Shown here in pieces: positions 10,241-21,386 of a stretch of 64,000 nucleotides of DNA. The stretch's first letter is position 1, and each line of letters opens with the position of its first letter. The DNA comes from Heligmosomoides polygyrus polygyrus. Lineage: Eukaryota > Nematoda > Chromadorea > Rhabditida > Heligmosomidae. Below the pieces are notes generated by a model that was not told the DNA's origin, made no database searches, and saw only the letters and a program-made list of their open reading frames with translations. The stretch covers positions 30,295,923 to 30,359,922 of the forward strand of contig OX377201.1 in the NCBI GenBank assembly GCA_947396885.1, given 5' to 3'. The position numbers and the translations under genes were made by a program.

Positions 10241-12051
10241 TCAAACGAGCATTTACAAGGACAATGAGGTAGGAATATCTACCCCAGATGATCCTGATCG
10301 GCTTCGACGACAGGTTCGATGAGCCAGTTTTCAGCGACCTCGCATATACCACACTTCTACTGGTCATCCGGCGTACATGAACAGCTTCCACTCGAAGACA
10401 TTCGTGTGTCCTGATATCGTCTCCCCGGTAAGATTGTACTGAGGTAGCTCCCTTCTTAGTATAGGAATCAGCTCCTCAACAGGCTGGTTGGCGAAGCTCA
10501 GGATGATCTAGAAAAAGTACTGATTTTCACCTGGTCGAGACTCCACAGCATTGCTAGTTCCTCTCAAAACGTTTTGTAACAACCGCGACGGCTCAACAAA
10601 CTTTGACAGGAAGTGTTGATTTCACGGCCAACACTATTCTGGCAATAGGCTGATATGTGCATTTAATTTTGTACAACAACGTTGCAGTAACTAAGCCATG
10701 CAACTGTTGTGTCTGTCTGTAACAGCACGGTATTTCTAGGAAAAGTAAGTGCTGTTTAAAAGACCGTTACGGATAGTGAACCTGTCTGTGTGATTTAAAG
10801 CACATATGAGGCCAAAAAATGAAGTTTTTCGAGATGTGCTGCCCGAAAGGGTCTTTTGTTACCCGTAAGGCTTTCTTTTAACTTGTGCTACAAAATTCCA
10901 CGCGATAGTTACTTCTGCTACAACTATTTAGTTTTACAAGCTCAGTCGTAATGCCAGGTAAAAGAGCTTATACAAAGACACGACACTGCCATATGATACC
11001 AAACTGACGCTTATGAGACATATAGTTGCTAAACAACTGTGTCTACAATTAGAAATTTTTAGGAGTACTGGTGCAACGATGAGACCCTTAGCCAAAAATT
11101 GGACTCGGTTAGTTGTGTACGGACTAAGCGTCTGTTGTAATCGTAAGTTGGAGATTGAAGATGTAATATTTTTGTTTTCTTGAATTTTTACTCTAGCCTT
11201 AACTATTGCTGATAGCCTACTGGCAAAAAAAAGTTACAGACTTTCGATCAGTTCTCATATTTTTTAGAGCACTGCTTGCAAACAGAATAATGTGTCTTCT
11301 TATAGAATCAGGCTTTAAGAGTAATTCATGGAAATAAAATCTTTAATTTACGATGCAACAAGCGCTTAGTCCGGACACAACCAACAGAGTCCAATGTTTG
11401 AAGTTTTAGTCGAGCACGTGCCGCAGTTCTTACCATTCACCCATTTTTGTCGCAAATTTTCTATTTTTCCGCCTCCATATGAATACTAAACCACTAAAAC
11501 AGCTTTACTTGCAATGGCATCTCCCTGCAAAAAGTATTTTTAAGACTTTTTTGAGACGTATAAATAGGCACGAGGGTTGATGTCAGTATGTGCGGGAATT
11601 TCCTCCACTACTCTAAGGAAGGCTAAACGGCGGCATCAGATTAGCCCATTTTCGAGGTGATTTTCAGAATTACTGAAACTCTTTTCGTAGCTGAAGTAGG
11701 CAGTCAATGTGCAGGTGAGGCGATGTATAACTCTACACATTATTCGCACAGAATTTTGTGAAGGGATCGTAGGTCTTGAGCTAAAACTCACGAATTGAAA
11801 TATCGAAGGTATCGCAATAACAACAATGAGCAGCCGTAGCGATGTGGCTGTGGGCTGTCTGTTTGCCAGCACGTAGTATCGGAAGTAGAACGAGAACAGC
11901 AAGCAGTAAAGTGAATGTGTGTAACAGGAGAGCATGAAGTCATATCTTAATGAGGCACTGCTATAAAGAAACAGCCTCGATGTCGCGAACTGTGTTTCAT
12001 GAGCACGTAGGTTTCTTTCGGAATAGCCGCTCACAAGCTTGTCCTAATAAA

Positions 12052-12135
12052 TAGCGCGTGATAGCGCAGTGGAGAAGGCACCGACTGTCCTGTGCACCCG
12101 AATCGAGATTCTTGGTTCATGCCACCTACTTCCCA
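12052..12135 (+). repeat. tRNA-derived SINE, 5' head only
   Basis: GTGATAGCGCAGTGGAGAAG (A box TAGCGCAGTGG) followed by a tRNA-like stretch to TTCTTGGTTCATGCC and TTCCCAGGAG (B-box-like region). It matches the first ~85 nt of the SINEs at 27.84 and 18.71 kb, then ends where GC-rich CR1 leader begins. Confidence 0.65.
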
Positions 12136-13001
12136 GGAGTCCATTGTTAGGAGGGAGACGGGCCGCTTGTCGCAGGGCCACGTGGCGCGTCCCCGGGTGT
12201 TGGATAGAGGAATGGAACGTGAACCGAGTGCGACAGTGCACTACCCAGAAACGCAGGTGGGATGCAGGGGATGAACTCCTTGCTCCTGCTGTGTCGGGTC
12301 GACGAGTTCCTTGTGCGTGGGAGCGGCATGTTCATGCACAGTGTACGTGGATGTGTTCGCGCCTGTGCGGATTGTAGATGTGTCGACCCGGCCAAAAGCT
12401 GGCACCCGGCAGACTAGGAATAAATGTAAGCCAATTCTATGCCGCCTTAAACGTGTTGCCCTGTCCCTTCGGGCAGTCTGACTGGCTGCCCAAAGTTCTT
12501 CGCCCGCATGACAGAGCCTGACTACCTACCCGTGTGTACTCCAGTCAAACAGCAGCACTAAAGGGCCTCATCCCCCTGACTCCGAAAGGGCCCCCATTTC
12601 TGCAATGTCATTAAGCAAGTCCTCCGTGCGTTCTATGTCGGTTGATTGAGGCTAGATTTGCCTATGATAATAACATTTTCTACCTGCTGGGCTTGGAGGG
12701 TTAAAATTTTCTAATCGCTGGCCATCACAAATCAATGTGAAGGCGAATGACGCATTCAAGTTTCTTCTACGACAGCAGGTAGAAGTGGAATGGCTGACGT
12801 ATACCAGAAGAGATAATCTCTTATCCTTTTTACCTTTGAGTTCCTTTGTGCATTCTTTCATATCGGAAAAACTATCGGTCGGTCGTGCTGCGCGGTCGGA
12901 TTGCGTTCGCTCTGAAGACTCCCAATCGTCCGTTGCCTCTTCTAGGCTGATCTTGGTCTGCCGCCGAGTTCTACAAGAGCTGCTGGTTACCTTGTGGCGG
13001 G

Positions 13002-13847
13002 GTGGAAATCTTCACTTCATGCGCCACCGCAGCAGGTATTTCTTTGTCGAAGTTCGCCATTACGGAATCGACAGTGCAACGTTCTTTGATCGATAAAATG
13101 ACTCCCGCCCGTGCTTCGCAAGTTGCAGGAAAGAGGATTACGAGATCTTCTGCTAAACAGAACGCCAAGGAGGTGAAGCCGGCAACCGAAAGGCTACAAG
13201 ATGCCATGGAAGGCGACAATGTGCCGAATTACATTCGCCTGGTGTTCGAACTTCTCATGGAGACTCGCGAGGAGATCAAAGAGCTCAATAAAAGAAATGG
13301 CGACCTACTGGTGGAGCTGCAGAAACTGAGGGAAGAGAATTTATCTCTTAAAGAAAAAATTTATAATTCTAAGGTTCCGAAGGAGAATGTTACGATCGAG
13401 AGGGATTGCGATAACAGCACTAATTCCAGTCCCTCGTTGGATCCTGACAGTGAGATTAAACGCTCCTTGGTCCTGTCAAACCTCCCGGAATCACCCAGTA
13501 GCAGTGCCTCCGCGAAGATCGCCCACGATTTCGCTTGTGTTCGTCAGATCCTTGATTTCTTGGACATTGAGTGCGCACCGACGGCTGTTTACCGCATGGG
13601 AATACCGGGACAAGGAAGGCCTAGGCTGGTTAAGGTAGTTCTACCTGCCAGTAGGTTCCAGAGGGAGGCGGTTAGGAGAGCTCCTCGCCTGCGTTTCTTC
13701 CCTCCCCAAAAGGGCATCTACTTGCGCCCTTCCCTAACTAGGGAGGAGAGGGATCGTTGGCGAGAAGCTCGTCTAACTAAAGGGGTAAGGAGCTGTGACC
13801 CAGCTCGCCCCGCGGGAGGGGTCTCCAGCTCTATCCCCTCACCTTGA
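13002..13847 (+). CDS. CR1 ORF1 protein (coiled coil plus RRM-like domain)
   Basis: 281 codons from the first ATG; a second in-frame Met at 13098 (MTPARASQVAGKR) could be the true start. Residues about 75-125 (FELLMETREEIKELNKRNGD, LVELQKLREENLSLKEKI) form a heptad-type coiled coil, expected to trimerise or oligomerise. Residues about 155-260 (KRSLVLSNLPES, VYRMGIPGQGRPRLVKVVLP, IYLRPSLTREERDRWREARL) resemble the RNA-binding/chaperone half of ORF1 in CR1/Jockey LINEs. It would bind LINE RNA. Frame open to TGA at 13845-13847. No CCHC knuckle seen. Confidence 0.75.
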   Translation: MEIFTSCATAAGISLSKFAITESTVQRSLIDKMTPARASQVAGKRITRSSAKQNAKEVKPATERLQDAMEGDNVPNYIRLVFELLMETREEIKELNKRNGDLLVELQKLREENLSLKEKIYNSKVPKENVTIERDCDNSTNSSPSLDPDSEIKRSLVLSNLPESPSSSASAKIAHDFACVRQILDFLDIECAPTAVYRMGIPGQGRPRLVKVVLPASRFQREAVRRAPRLRFFPPQKGIYLRPSLTREERDRWREARLTKGVRSCDPARPAGGVSSSIPSP

Positions 13848-13875
13848 ACTTGGTGATACAACCCTCGGTTCTGTG

Positions 13876-13903
13876 CCTAGCAGTTCCTCGGGAAACTGCT
13901 AGG
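13876..13903. repeat. 10-bp hairpin between CR1 ORF1 and ORF2
   Basis: CCTAGCAGTT (13876-13885) pairs with AACTGCTAGG (13894-13903) around an 8-nt loop. It sits 29 nt after the ORF1 stop and about 55 nt before the first ATG of ORF2. A role in ORF2 translation is only a guess. Confidence 0.7.
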
Positions 13904-13958
13904 TTCTCCGTGGAATAATAATCTTCCGATTTCATGTCTACTCACAAATATTCGATCA

Positions 13959-16730
13959 ATGGTTAAGAACTGCAATTCTTTCGTCTCGCATCTTTGCTAT
14001 AAAAACTATGACGTTGTTGCTTTAACCGAGACTTGGCTCTCTTCTGTAAATGAGTTAAACCCGCTCATGGGTATAGCTGCCAGACAATATGTGGGCGTTA
14101 GATGTGACCGGTTGTATAAGAAAGGTGGTGGAGTCATATTGCTCCTGAAGAAGCACATTCCTTATCACTTAATTTATCAGGAATCCGTTAAGGATTCCTA
14201 TGAAATTTTGATCTGCGATGTTGGAGAAAATAGCTCTCTTCGCTTTATTGCCCTCTACAGAGCTCCAACATGTAACTCTCCAAACTCAGCAAAACTGGCC
14301 AAAGTCATTAGTGACTTCTGCATTTGCAGTGCTCCATGCATTCTTTTGGGCGATTTCAATCTACCTGGATTAGCGTGTGGTGTAAGTGATAGTATTTCAA
14401 ATATTTTCAGGGACGCATTTGAAGCTCACAGTTTTCAACAATTGGTATCTAAACCCACTAGAGGAACTGCTGTGCTAGATTTGGTGTTATGCAATTCCCC
14501 AAATTTGGTTCAATATGTTGATGTCGGACCACCTTTAGGTAGTAGTGATCATGCAACCGTTACATTTATAGTGGTACGTTCACTGGATCTCAACACTCAC
14601 AAAGCAAGGTGGGTTAGAAATTTTAGAGCGGCTAACTATGACAGAATTAAGGAGCATCTAGCTGCTGTTGATTGGATAGGAATCTTGAGAAATGTCGAAA
14701 CGGTTGGCGAAATGTATGAAACTTTACTTTTTGCTCTACATCATGTAATTCACCTGTATGTTCCCGTGAAGAAAATTGAACTACTTAGTTTAAAACTCCC
14801 AGATCATCTCAGAAGAATGATAGGACGTCAGAATGCGTTGTGGAACATAGCAAGTAGCTCAGCCTGCACTCGAGATTGGGCCAACTATGAATGCTTCAGT
14901 AAAAAATTGGAGAAGGCAATTTTCCGCTACAATCTTCATGTTTAAAAAAGAAATATTTTCTCAACCGATAAAACTGCATTCTATAGGTACATTAGGCTTC
15001 GCTCTGGAGAGGATAATTCTGTGCCAAACCTTGTTAACCCGGATGGCACTTTTGTATCATCATCTACTGAAAAGGCAAATCTATTAGCGAGGGAGTTCCT
15101 AAAGGTGTACAACAGTTCAGCGGTAGGTGCCACTAGGAGCGAGTCCACCAATCCCCCTCTCCCTAGATTTCCTGAAATGAGGCCTACATTGTGGTTCCAT
15201 AAAGAGGAAATCTTTGAAGCACTGTCAAAATGGCCCATGTCTCATTCTATTTCTCCGGACTTTCTTCCTCTATCTTTTATTAAAAATGTTGCTGAATATG
15301 TAGCGCACCCATTGGAAATAATTTTTAACAAGAGTTACATGAATGCCGATGTCCCTCGAAGATGGAGACACGCGTTCTTCACCCCGATTCCCAAAAAACC
15401 CCCGTTTGATGATCCCAGGAATTACCGTCCAATCAGTATAACCTCAGTTTTCGCAAGAACGTTCGAAAAAATTGTCAAGAAAAATATTTTGCAGCATATC
15501 CACGAGCACAACATCATTTCTAAAGAACAGTTCGGGTTTTTGAAGGGACGTTCAGTGGAGACTGCGGTACTTAGTTCTCTGAATGATTGGACAAAGGCTA
15601 TAGAACGTAAAAACCGAACGGATGTAGTGTTTTTCGACTTCTCTAAGGCTTTTGACAAAGTCCCGCTGGGAAAACTGTTAGCCAAAATGAAGGTAGTTGG
15701 AATCCACCCCATGATCATAAACTGGATCAGGAGTTTCCTCTCAGACAGGACATTTCAAGTCAGAGTTGGCGATGATTACTCAGCGATGCATTCAGCACCT
15801 AGTGGAGTACCGCAAGGAGGAGTTTTGTCGCCACTGCTGTTTCTGTTGTACACTTTCGAACTCCCTGATTTTGTTTCAAGGTTTGTTGTCAAATGCAAGA
15901 TGTATGCGGATGACGTTAAAATTTACAAGGAAGTAGATAAAAGCGGTGCTTCCAGTGAGGTTCAAGATGCCATTGATTTTGTTGAAAAATGGGCAGACGA
16001 CTGGGAACTTCCTTTAGCGGTTGAGAAAACACATTGCTTTGTAGTTCACCCAAGGCGTCAGCCCCATTTTCCAATCTACAGGCTCAAAGGCATTGATCTG
16101 CAGCAGGTTTCGGAAGCTCGAGACTTAGGTATTCTAATAACTAGTGAATTGGATTTCAATCTACATTTTAAAGCCCTTGTAAGGTCAGCTAACTATCGAA
16201 CGTATAACTTGTTCAAGACTTTAAAAACTAGTGATCCTCGGGTTCTCCTGCGTGCATACAAGTGCTATGTTAGACCCGTTATGGAGTTTTGTACCTCCGT
16301 CTTTAATCCTTGTCTGAAGAAACACATCCAATTACTTGAAAGCGTCCAAAATAATTACACACGTAAATTATTTATGAGGTGTTTTAAGCTAGGATATGCG
16401 GACATACCAAACGGAGTTGAAAGAGCCAAGCAACTTGGCTTACCCTCCCTACGCAGCAGAAAGAAAAGGGCTGATCTAATCATGCTTTTTAAAATTCTCA
16501 CAAACAGAAATTCCATTGAAAGCATAGAATTTTTTGATGTCCCACTAACGAGGAGTAGAGGCGGTAGACTTAGATTGTATCCCCAAGTGCCAAGGTCACA
16601 GGTTAGGTCTAACTTCCTCACTTATCGGAACCTTAAGGACCTCAACCTGTTTATAGGCGAATCTGAAGATTTTCATAACATGTCTGTCTGTCAGTTTAAG
16701 AACGTTTTAACCAGAAAGGGTTTCTTGTAG
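13959..16730 (+). pseudogene. CR1 ORF2 (APE endonuclease + reverse transcriptase), one premature stop
   Basis: A single frame of 923 codons interrupted by one TAA (14943-14945, codon 329) between the endonuclease and RT halves; reading continues in frame as KRNIFSTDKTAFYRYIRL. APE domain: ALTETWLSS, CILLGDFNLPG and GSSDHATVTF (the D-H pair). RT: NYRPISITSV, FFDFSKAFDKV (Asp about 560), GVPQGGVLSPLLF and MYADDVKIY (YADD 649-652), then thumb and the CR1 C-terminus. The catalytic residues look intact. The frame is open upstream of the ATG back to a TAG, so a non-AUG start is possible. It would nick DNA and prime reverse transcription. The stop may be a real mutation or an error near an A6 run. 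Confidence 0.85.
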
Positions 16731-16835
16731 ATGGTTTTAGTTACATATTTTTATATTTGTTGTTTGAGCTTGTGTCTTACACGCGTGTGATTGATTGTAA
16801 TTCACGCCATAAATAAATAAATAAAATATTAGGGA

Positions 16836-16965
16836 GCACCAGACTGGCATCTGTCCCTGGCCATAGGCCAGGCAGGACTCGAACTTAGACTCCCTGGTTA
16901 CTGAGTAAAATGCTACGTGCTGATTGCCCATGAGGTCTCGTGCATATTGCCTTCGACTACCTAAC
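16836..16965 (-). repeat. tRNA-like repeat, possible SINE
   Basis: The minus strand contains AAGTTCGAGTCCTGCC (B-box-like) preceded by a stretch resembling a tRNA body, and a CCTGGCC/GGCCAGG hairpin. It abuts the CR1 tail. No A box that I would defend. Confidence 0.35.
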
Positions 16966-17482
16966 GTTAACAAGTTGTTCCAGATGAAAATGCCTATTTT
17001 TCGTTTCCATTTGACCCATTTTCTCCCCTCCCACCCCTCCCCCCCCCCCCAAAAAAAAAAAGATGTGGATTGTGTCATGCTCAACATGACTAATGTTATC
17101 CCTGTACTTTTCATTGAATGACAAGGCAAAACAGATAAATAAAACCCACATTATGTAGCAGAACTCCTCTCCAACAAATTTGCAGGGCCCATGTGAGAAA
17201 TACACCAGGCTCGTTCCAGCGGGGATAATTCTGAAAAAGCACTTCAGGAAGCATAGAAGAACATTGACTTTCATTTGTGCTTTCCCACCTCTGCTGTATG
17301 AGGAAGGAGGCCAAACACGCTGAAAAATCGGTGATAGCAAAGTTTCCTATCAGTATCGCGTACACCTCGAAGTTGCTTGGTGTTCGATAGATCACTAGAT
17401 AGAGAAGCACCAGGTTGAACAGCATGCCAAACGAGTCGGTTGTTGTGTGGAAGACAACAGACACAATGTCGACTCCGCTCAT

Positions 17483-18712
17483 CTGAAGGCACATCTCGGA
17501 TCTCAGTAACAGCGAACAAGGCTTTATCGAACGACTAAGAACGGATAAGGCGTCTTTGATTTCTTCCTTTTTTGTATTCCTTTTTTCCGCTTTTCAATAC
17601 CAATATTTCGGTTAAGTCACTGAATCAAGCACTCTGTTTATGCGGTTGATATTCATTGCCTCGTCACAATCATATTTGTTGCGGTATTTTTTCAAGGTGG
17701 AGGCCTTGCTCCCAGGAACACCGGTGATAATGGAGCAAGCGCTCAAATCTTTATTCAGAATATGTGCACAGATATGTCTTATTTATTTATTTATTTATGC
17801 CAATTTAAACCACATGATGCAATAAGGTAGGGAATACATGTCGAGTCAAATTCTGACTGCATCAAAATATGTTGAACTTCTTACTACATAGCAGCAGTGT
17901 CAATATATTTGTTTTAAGCCTAGAACAGTATATATGGTATATGGTGTTGTAAAATGTTTTTGTCGTGATCGAAACTGTAGTGCTAGGCAGGAGTCGAACC
18001 AGCACCAGGAGGTCGAGTCCCGCGTGGTGGAAGAGTTTTGATCACAAGGGAACATTTGCTACAGTGTCTCAGGAATTTCCGACATCAACTGATTAGTCTC
18101 ACCAAACAGGCACAAATTCGAAGAAAAAGGTAAAATAGGTACATATTCTATGATTATATTGTCAACGCAAGCAGATACGAAACAGTCGACTTCTAATATC
18201 TGTTTCCAGCTCCGAGTTGCTTTCATTTCATCCGCTTCCCATAGTGATTGTTCATTTTTTAGCTTTAGAGATTTTTATAGTGGAACTCGGAGGATCGTTA
18301 CCATTCCACCTAGAACAGTCATCACGCCTGAAGAAAATCATAGTGATTAGTCAGAACTGTATTTTAAGAGTAGCTCAAGGCTTTTAGCTTGTGATTCTTA
18401 AGGGACAAATATGTCTTATTATTATACTATTAATTAGGTCCAAGGTTAGCGATAAGTGTTGGACGCTGTTAATTACAAGTTTACCTTTCTTTGCAACTTT
18501 CTGGACTTAGGATGTTAAAGGAATTAAGTTAATTCCAACGTCTAATTGCAACGGAAATAGCCAATAGTCATGAGCTTAACTTCTCTCCATCAAACTGCAG
18601 AAAACACCACCTAGCCTCTAGAATCACTCGGTTTCGACGCGGAGAAGAACTGGGTGTCTGTTATGAATGATACGTTCGCGATCGCGGCGTTTTTTTTTTT
18701 GGAACAAGCAGC
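17483..18712. other. Unassigned, with a tRNA-like repeat near 17960-18060 (minus)
   Basis: Upstream of the srd pseudogene start. It contains a (TTTA)n run at 17778-17798 and, on the minus strand near 17990-18010, GGTTCGACTCCTGCCTAGCA followed by ACAGTTTCGATCACGAC, which resembles the repeat around 58.6 kb (GGTTCGAGTCCCGCCTGGCG, then GTTTTGATCGCAAC). No gene seen. Any srd promoter would be here, but I see no motif. Confidence 0.4.
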
Positions 18713-19005
18713 TGTGGGCACGAGTAGCGCAGTCGGACAAGGTAGTGGCTGTCGCGTGAGCCGATACTAGGATCCTGTTGCGGATTTCCTGCCCAGGCCA
18801 AGTAAGCCTTTCATCCCTCCGGAGACGGTGGATTGGTACCAGACTTCTCCGGGAAGGATAAAGCGCTGACTTGTTCATCGGCTGGCCACCAAGTCATTGA
18901 ATGGACACGCATTCACATCGCCTCCACGACGTCCCATAGAAGTAGAATGCGTGGCGCATTCCAAAAATGATTGAGTGATGCCGTCCTTTATTCCTTATCC
19001 TTTAA
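18713..19005 (+). repeat. tRNA-derived SINE, full length
   Basis: A box GAGTAGCGCAGTCGGACAAG, tRNA-like body, then the family body (CAGGCCAAGTAAGCC, GGATTGGTACCAGACTTCTC, GGATAAAGCGCTGACTTGTT, CATCGGCTGGCCACC) and the tail GCCGTCCTTTATTCCTTATC. Matches the copies at 27.84 and 33.76 kb along its length with scattered differences. The B box region is degraded (TTGCGGATTTCC). Confidence 0.8.
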
Positions 19006-19249
19006 GCATTTATGTGGATGACTGGTGATCGATGATAGAAAAGTAATCCAAAATGGTATGGATGAAGGTTGATCTATCCTTGGATAGGATGCGCCAGGAA
19101 TTCTACAGTTAGTGGATGTCATGGAGGTAAATTGAATTTGATTTAGACCTTGCAGTCGCATGCAGTGGTCAATCAATGAACATGTCAGTTTTTAATCCCT
19201 CCCATACATCTAAAACCAGTTCATCAACACCGATAGAAAATTGGTTGAC

Positions 19250-19325
19250 ATGGACAGGATACGAATCTGACTCCGCGTGTTCGCGAGGACCAGTGCCTTC
19301 TCCAACTGCGTTATACGCGTCATAT
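19250..19325 (-). repeat. tRNA-derived SINE head fragment
   Basis: Minus strand: GCGTATAACGCAGTTGGAGA (A box) then AGTCAGATTCGTATCCTG (B-box-like). Only the tRNA-related part is present. Confidence 0.55.
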
Positions 19326-21237
19326 AAGGTGTGATCTCATTAGTTCCTCATTGAAATTATATCTAATCATGTGGTGTCGGGTGGTGTCTGAAGAGAAATC
19401 TTTATATCTAGATTGTTGCAAACATTTTTCATTTGGCGCAATTCTGTACAGATTTAAAAAATATATATGTAGGTGGTAGTGACAAGTAAATCCTTCTTTT
19501 GGCGAGTGCTATCTTAGCGGTCCACTAAACTGCATCTGCTTATTATTCTTTGCTCTTTAATGCAATATATCTTCTGATTTCAGCTGTCAAAACCAAAAGG
19601 CGGTTTTGGAATGAAACATCGAAGGTTGTTAACCCGTGTTCCTGGAACAGCTCCATATTGAACCCATAGCTCGTCTGCACTGCTGCTCCTGGGTGTCCGC
19701 AGCTACACTCCTAATCATCTGGAAGGATTACACGTCTGCTACGAATTCACTAGTGCTGGCGTACGCACTGAATTTCAGAATATCATTACAGACGTCGAAA
19801 TCTTCGAAATCTGAGGTCATGCGAAGCAGAACTCATCTTCACAGCAATCGCTGTCTTCGAAAGTTCTATTCGATAGGTTGTATTATTCAACGGATTGAGT
19901 CTTTTAGTGTCAATACAAGTGCTCCGACACGCCTAACGGCGTGTTTCGCACTTGCGCGCTTCGCGCGACTTTGTAGCATCACTGACCTATGGAAAGTAGT
20001 TTTTCTAGAACATAAAATTCGCTAGCGTCTAGGACTTGGTGCGTACTTTATCGGCATCAAGCCCTTCACCACTTCCGTGCATTCATCATAGAGATTCTCT
20101 CCGGACCGGCCATTAACGTGATTGGTTTGCGGTGCGCAGTACTTCTTGTCCCTCAGGTTGCTCCTCCGCAACCGTTCTCATGCTCAACAGCTAGCGTTTC
20201 CAGATATCGTTGACATGTCTTCCGAAACCAGGTTCCCCCTCACTCGTTCATTCTTACTGGATCTAATTGGTCCGCCTTTACAGGTCTTCCCTCCCCTCTT
20301 TAGTCCCTTACCTTCCTGGTCCCAACTACTGGCCCACTTCTTTGTTTTCACTATTGACACCTACTGGTCTCTTCTTGCTGGTTTTCCCGTCCTAGCCCCT
20401 CCTCCAGGTTCTTCCTTTCCTTCCTGGTCGCTCTCCTGGTCCACCATAGAGTTCCCCCTTACCGCCCTTCTCCACCACCCCTTTTGTGGTCCTCCCATGC
20501 TCACGGCACGGTCGGTGACACGTATTCAGAATCAGGAAATGCTTGCTGCGCGATGTAGGGGCCTGTTTTCTGGATCAAGAAGCTCAGAAGCGCGCTATTT
20601 CGAGCATGAAGAGGCAATGTATATGGCAGATTCCTTGTTCTCCGTATGAATTCTCTTACGGCTCCCTTTTTGTTGGTTTCCCGTCCTGGTCCCGTCTCCA
20701 GGTCCCTTCTTCAAGGTGTATTCTTCTTTCCCCCCCCCCCCCTCGGAATCATTCCTACCATTCTACCCTAATTAAGTAGACCTTCCAGCTCACGACACGA
20801 CGACGGTGAGCGAACGCCCATTGTGTGACATCGGTGTCACATCCTCTCCTCTAAATCCGGTCTCTCTTAATGGTAATGGATCCCCTTGCTGATCCTCCTT
20901 ACTGTCCGCTCCCCTGATTGGTAACTCCCTAATGATCCCTACATATTGCCTAAACTCTTCTTGGTGCCACCTCCTGGCCTGCTTCATCTTCCCCCCCCAT
21001 CGACCATCACGATGCTCCTCCTGGTCGCTCCCTCCTGATCGCCGTCGGTTCTCCACCCTCAAAGCCTCCCTTCTACCCTTAGCCCTTTAGTGGTCTTCTC
21101 ATGCTAATGGCACGAAGTCGGCTTCTGAATCTGGACGCTCAGAAACGCGCGTAGGTGCTGTTGTGTTAAGCAGTAAAGGGCTGCGTTTCCCCTGCTGCAG
21201 CAACATCCCACGTTCAATAGCAAATTTTGCCCGCGCT
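19326..21237. other. Unassigned; pyrimidine-rich tract with duplicated segment
   Basis: From about 20270 to 21090 the plus strand is very C/T rich with repeated CCTGGTC motifs. A segment at about 20455-20610 (CACCCCTTTTGTGGTCCTCC, then ATGCTCACGGCACGGTCGG) recurs diverged at about 21050-21160 (CCCTTTAGTGGTCTTCTCAT, then GCTAATGGCACGAAGTCGG). The open frames here reflect the composition, not genes. Confidence 0.45.
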
Positions 21238-21386
21238 GTAGATGATGAGGCGTACCTCATTCAGGTTAGATCATCGACCACCCTCGCTGTGAATGATTCG
21301 GCGTATCTCACTTAGGTTAGATCACTCGACCGCCCTTGTTGTGGATGATGCAGCGTACCTCACTTAGGTTAGATCACTCCACGGAC
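21238..21386. repeat. Three tandem copies of a ~52-bp unit
   Basis: Units start at 21238, 21289 and 21341; each contains GTACCTCA(C/T)T(T/C)AGGTTAGATCA or a one-base variant. The third unit is cut after about 46 nt. Identity between units 2 and 3 is higher than with unit 1. Confidence 0.85.

Larger units (their letters stand above)
12136..16835 (+). mobile_element. CR1-clade LINE, two ORFs, nearly intact
   Basis: Order: GC-rich leader (about 12136-13001, start not defined), ORF1 (13002-13847), hairpin, ORF2 with APE endonuclease and RT (13959-16730), about 75-nt 3' UTR and an (AAAT)n tail at 16808-16830, the short microsatellite-type 3' end typical of CR1. It lies in intron 2 of the minus-strand srd pseudogene in the opposite orientation. 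One nonsense codon is the only defect I see in ORF2, so it is young or was recently active. No target duplication identified, as is common for CR1. Confidence 0.85.
10364..17482 (-). pseudogene. Broken srd-family 7TM chemoreceptor gene
   Basis: Exons by comparison with the intact paralogue at 32.9-38.3 kb: 17482-17289 (TM1-TM2; FGMLFNLVLLYLVIYRTPSN), 17230-17150 (GTSLVYFSHGPCKF, EEFCYI), 11945-11792 (TM3-TM4; YDFMLSCYTHSLYCLLFSFY) and exon 4 from 10507 (QYNLTGETISGHTNVFEWK). The first three exons have exactly the lengths of the paralogue (194, 81, 154 nt), the same phases, and GT donors (GTGGGA, GTGGGT, GTGAGT). Acceptors are TTTTTCAG, ATTAAG and TTTTTCTAG. Exon 4 loses similarity after FEWKLFM and meets a TGA at 10364-10366; no TM5-TM7 exon was found downstream. 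Srd receptors are chemosensory GPCRs of nematode sensory neurons. Intron 2 (17149-11946) contains a whole CR1 LINE. Confidence 0.85.

Noticed and set aside
12069..12395. Overlapping 60-100 codon frames on both strands as genes
   Set aside because: GC-rich leader of the CR1 element with open frames on both strands; no family signal.
20122..20649. 175-codon frame as a secreted Pro/Phe-rich protein
   Set aside because: Its composition follows from the pyrimidine-rich repeat tract; similar composition continues outside the frame.
21238..21386. CRISPR-like array
   Set aside because: Three head-to-tail units without distinct spacers; eukaryotic context.
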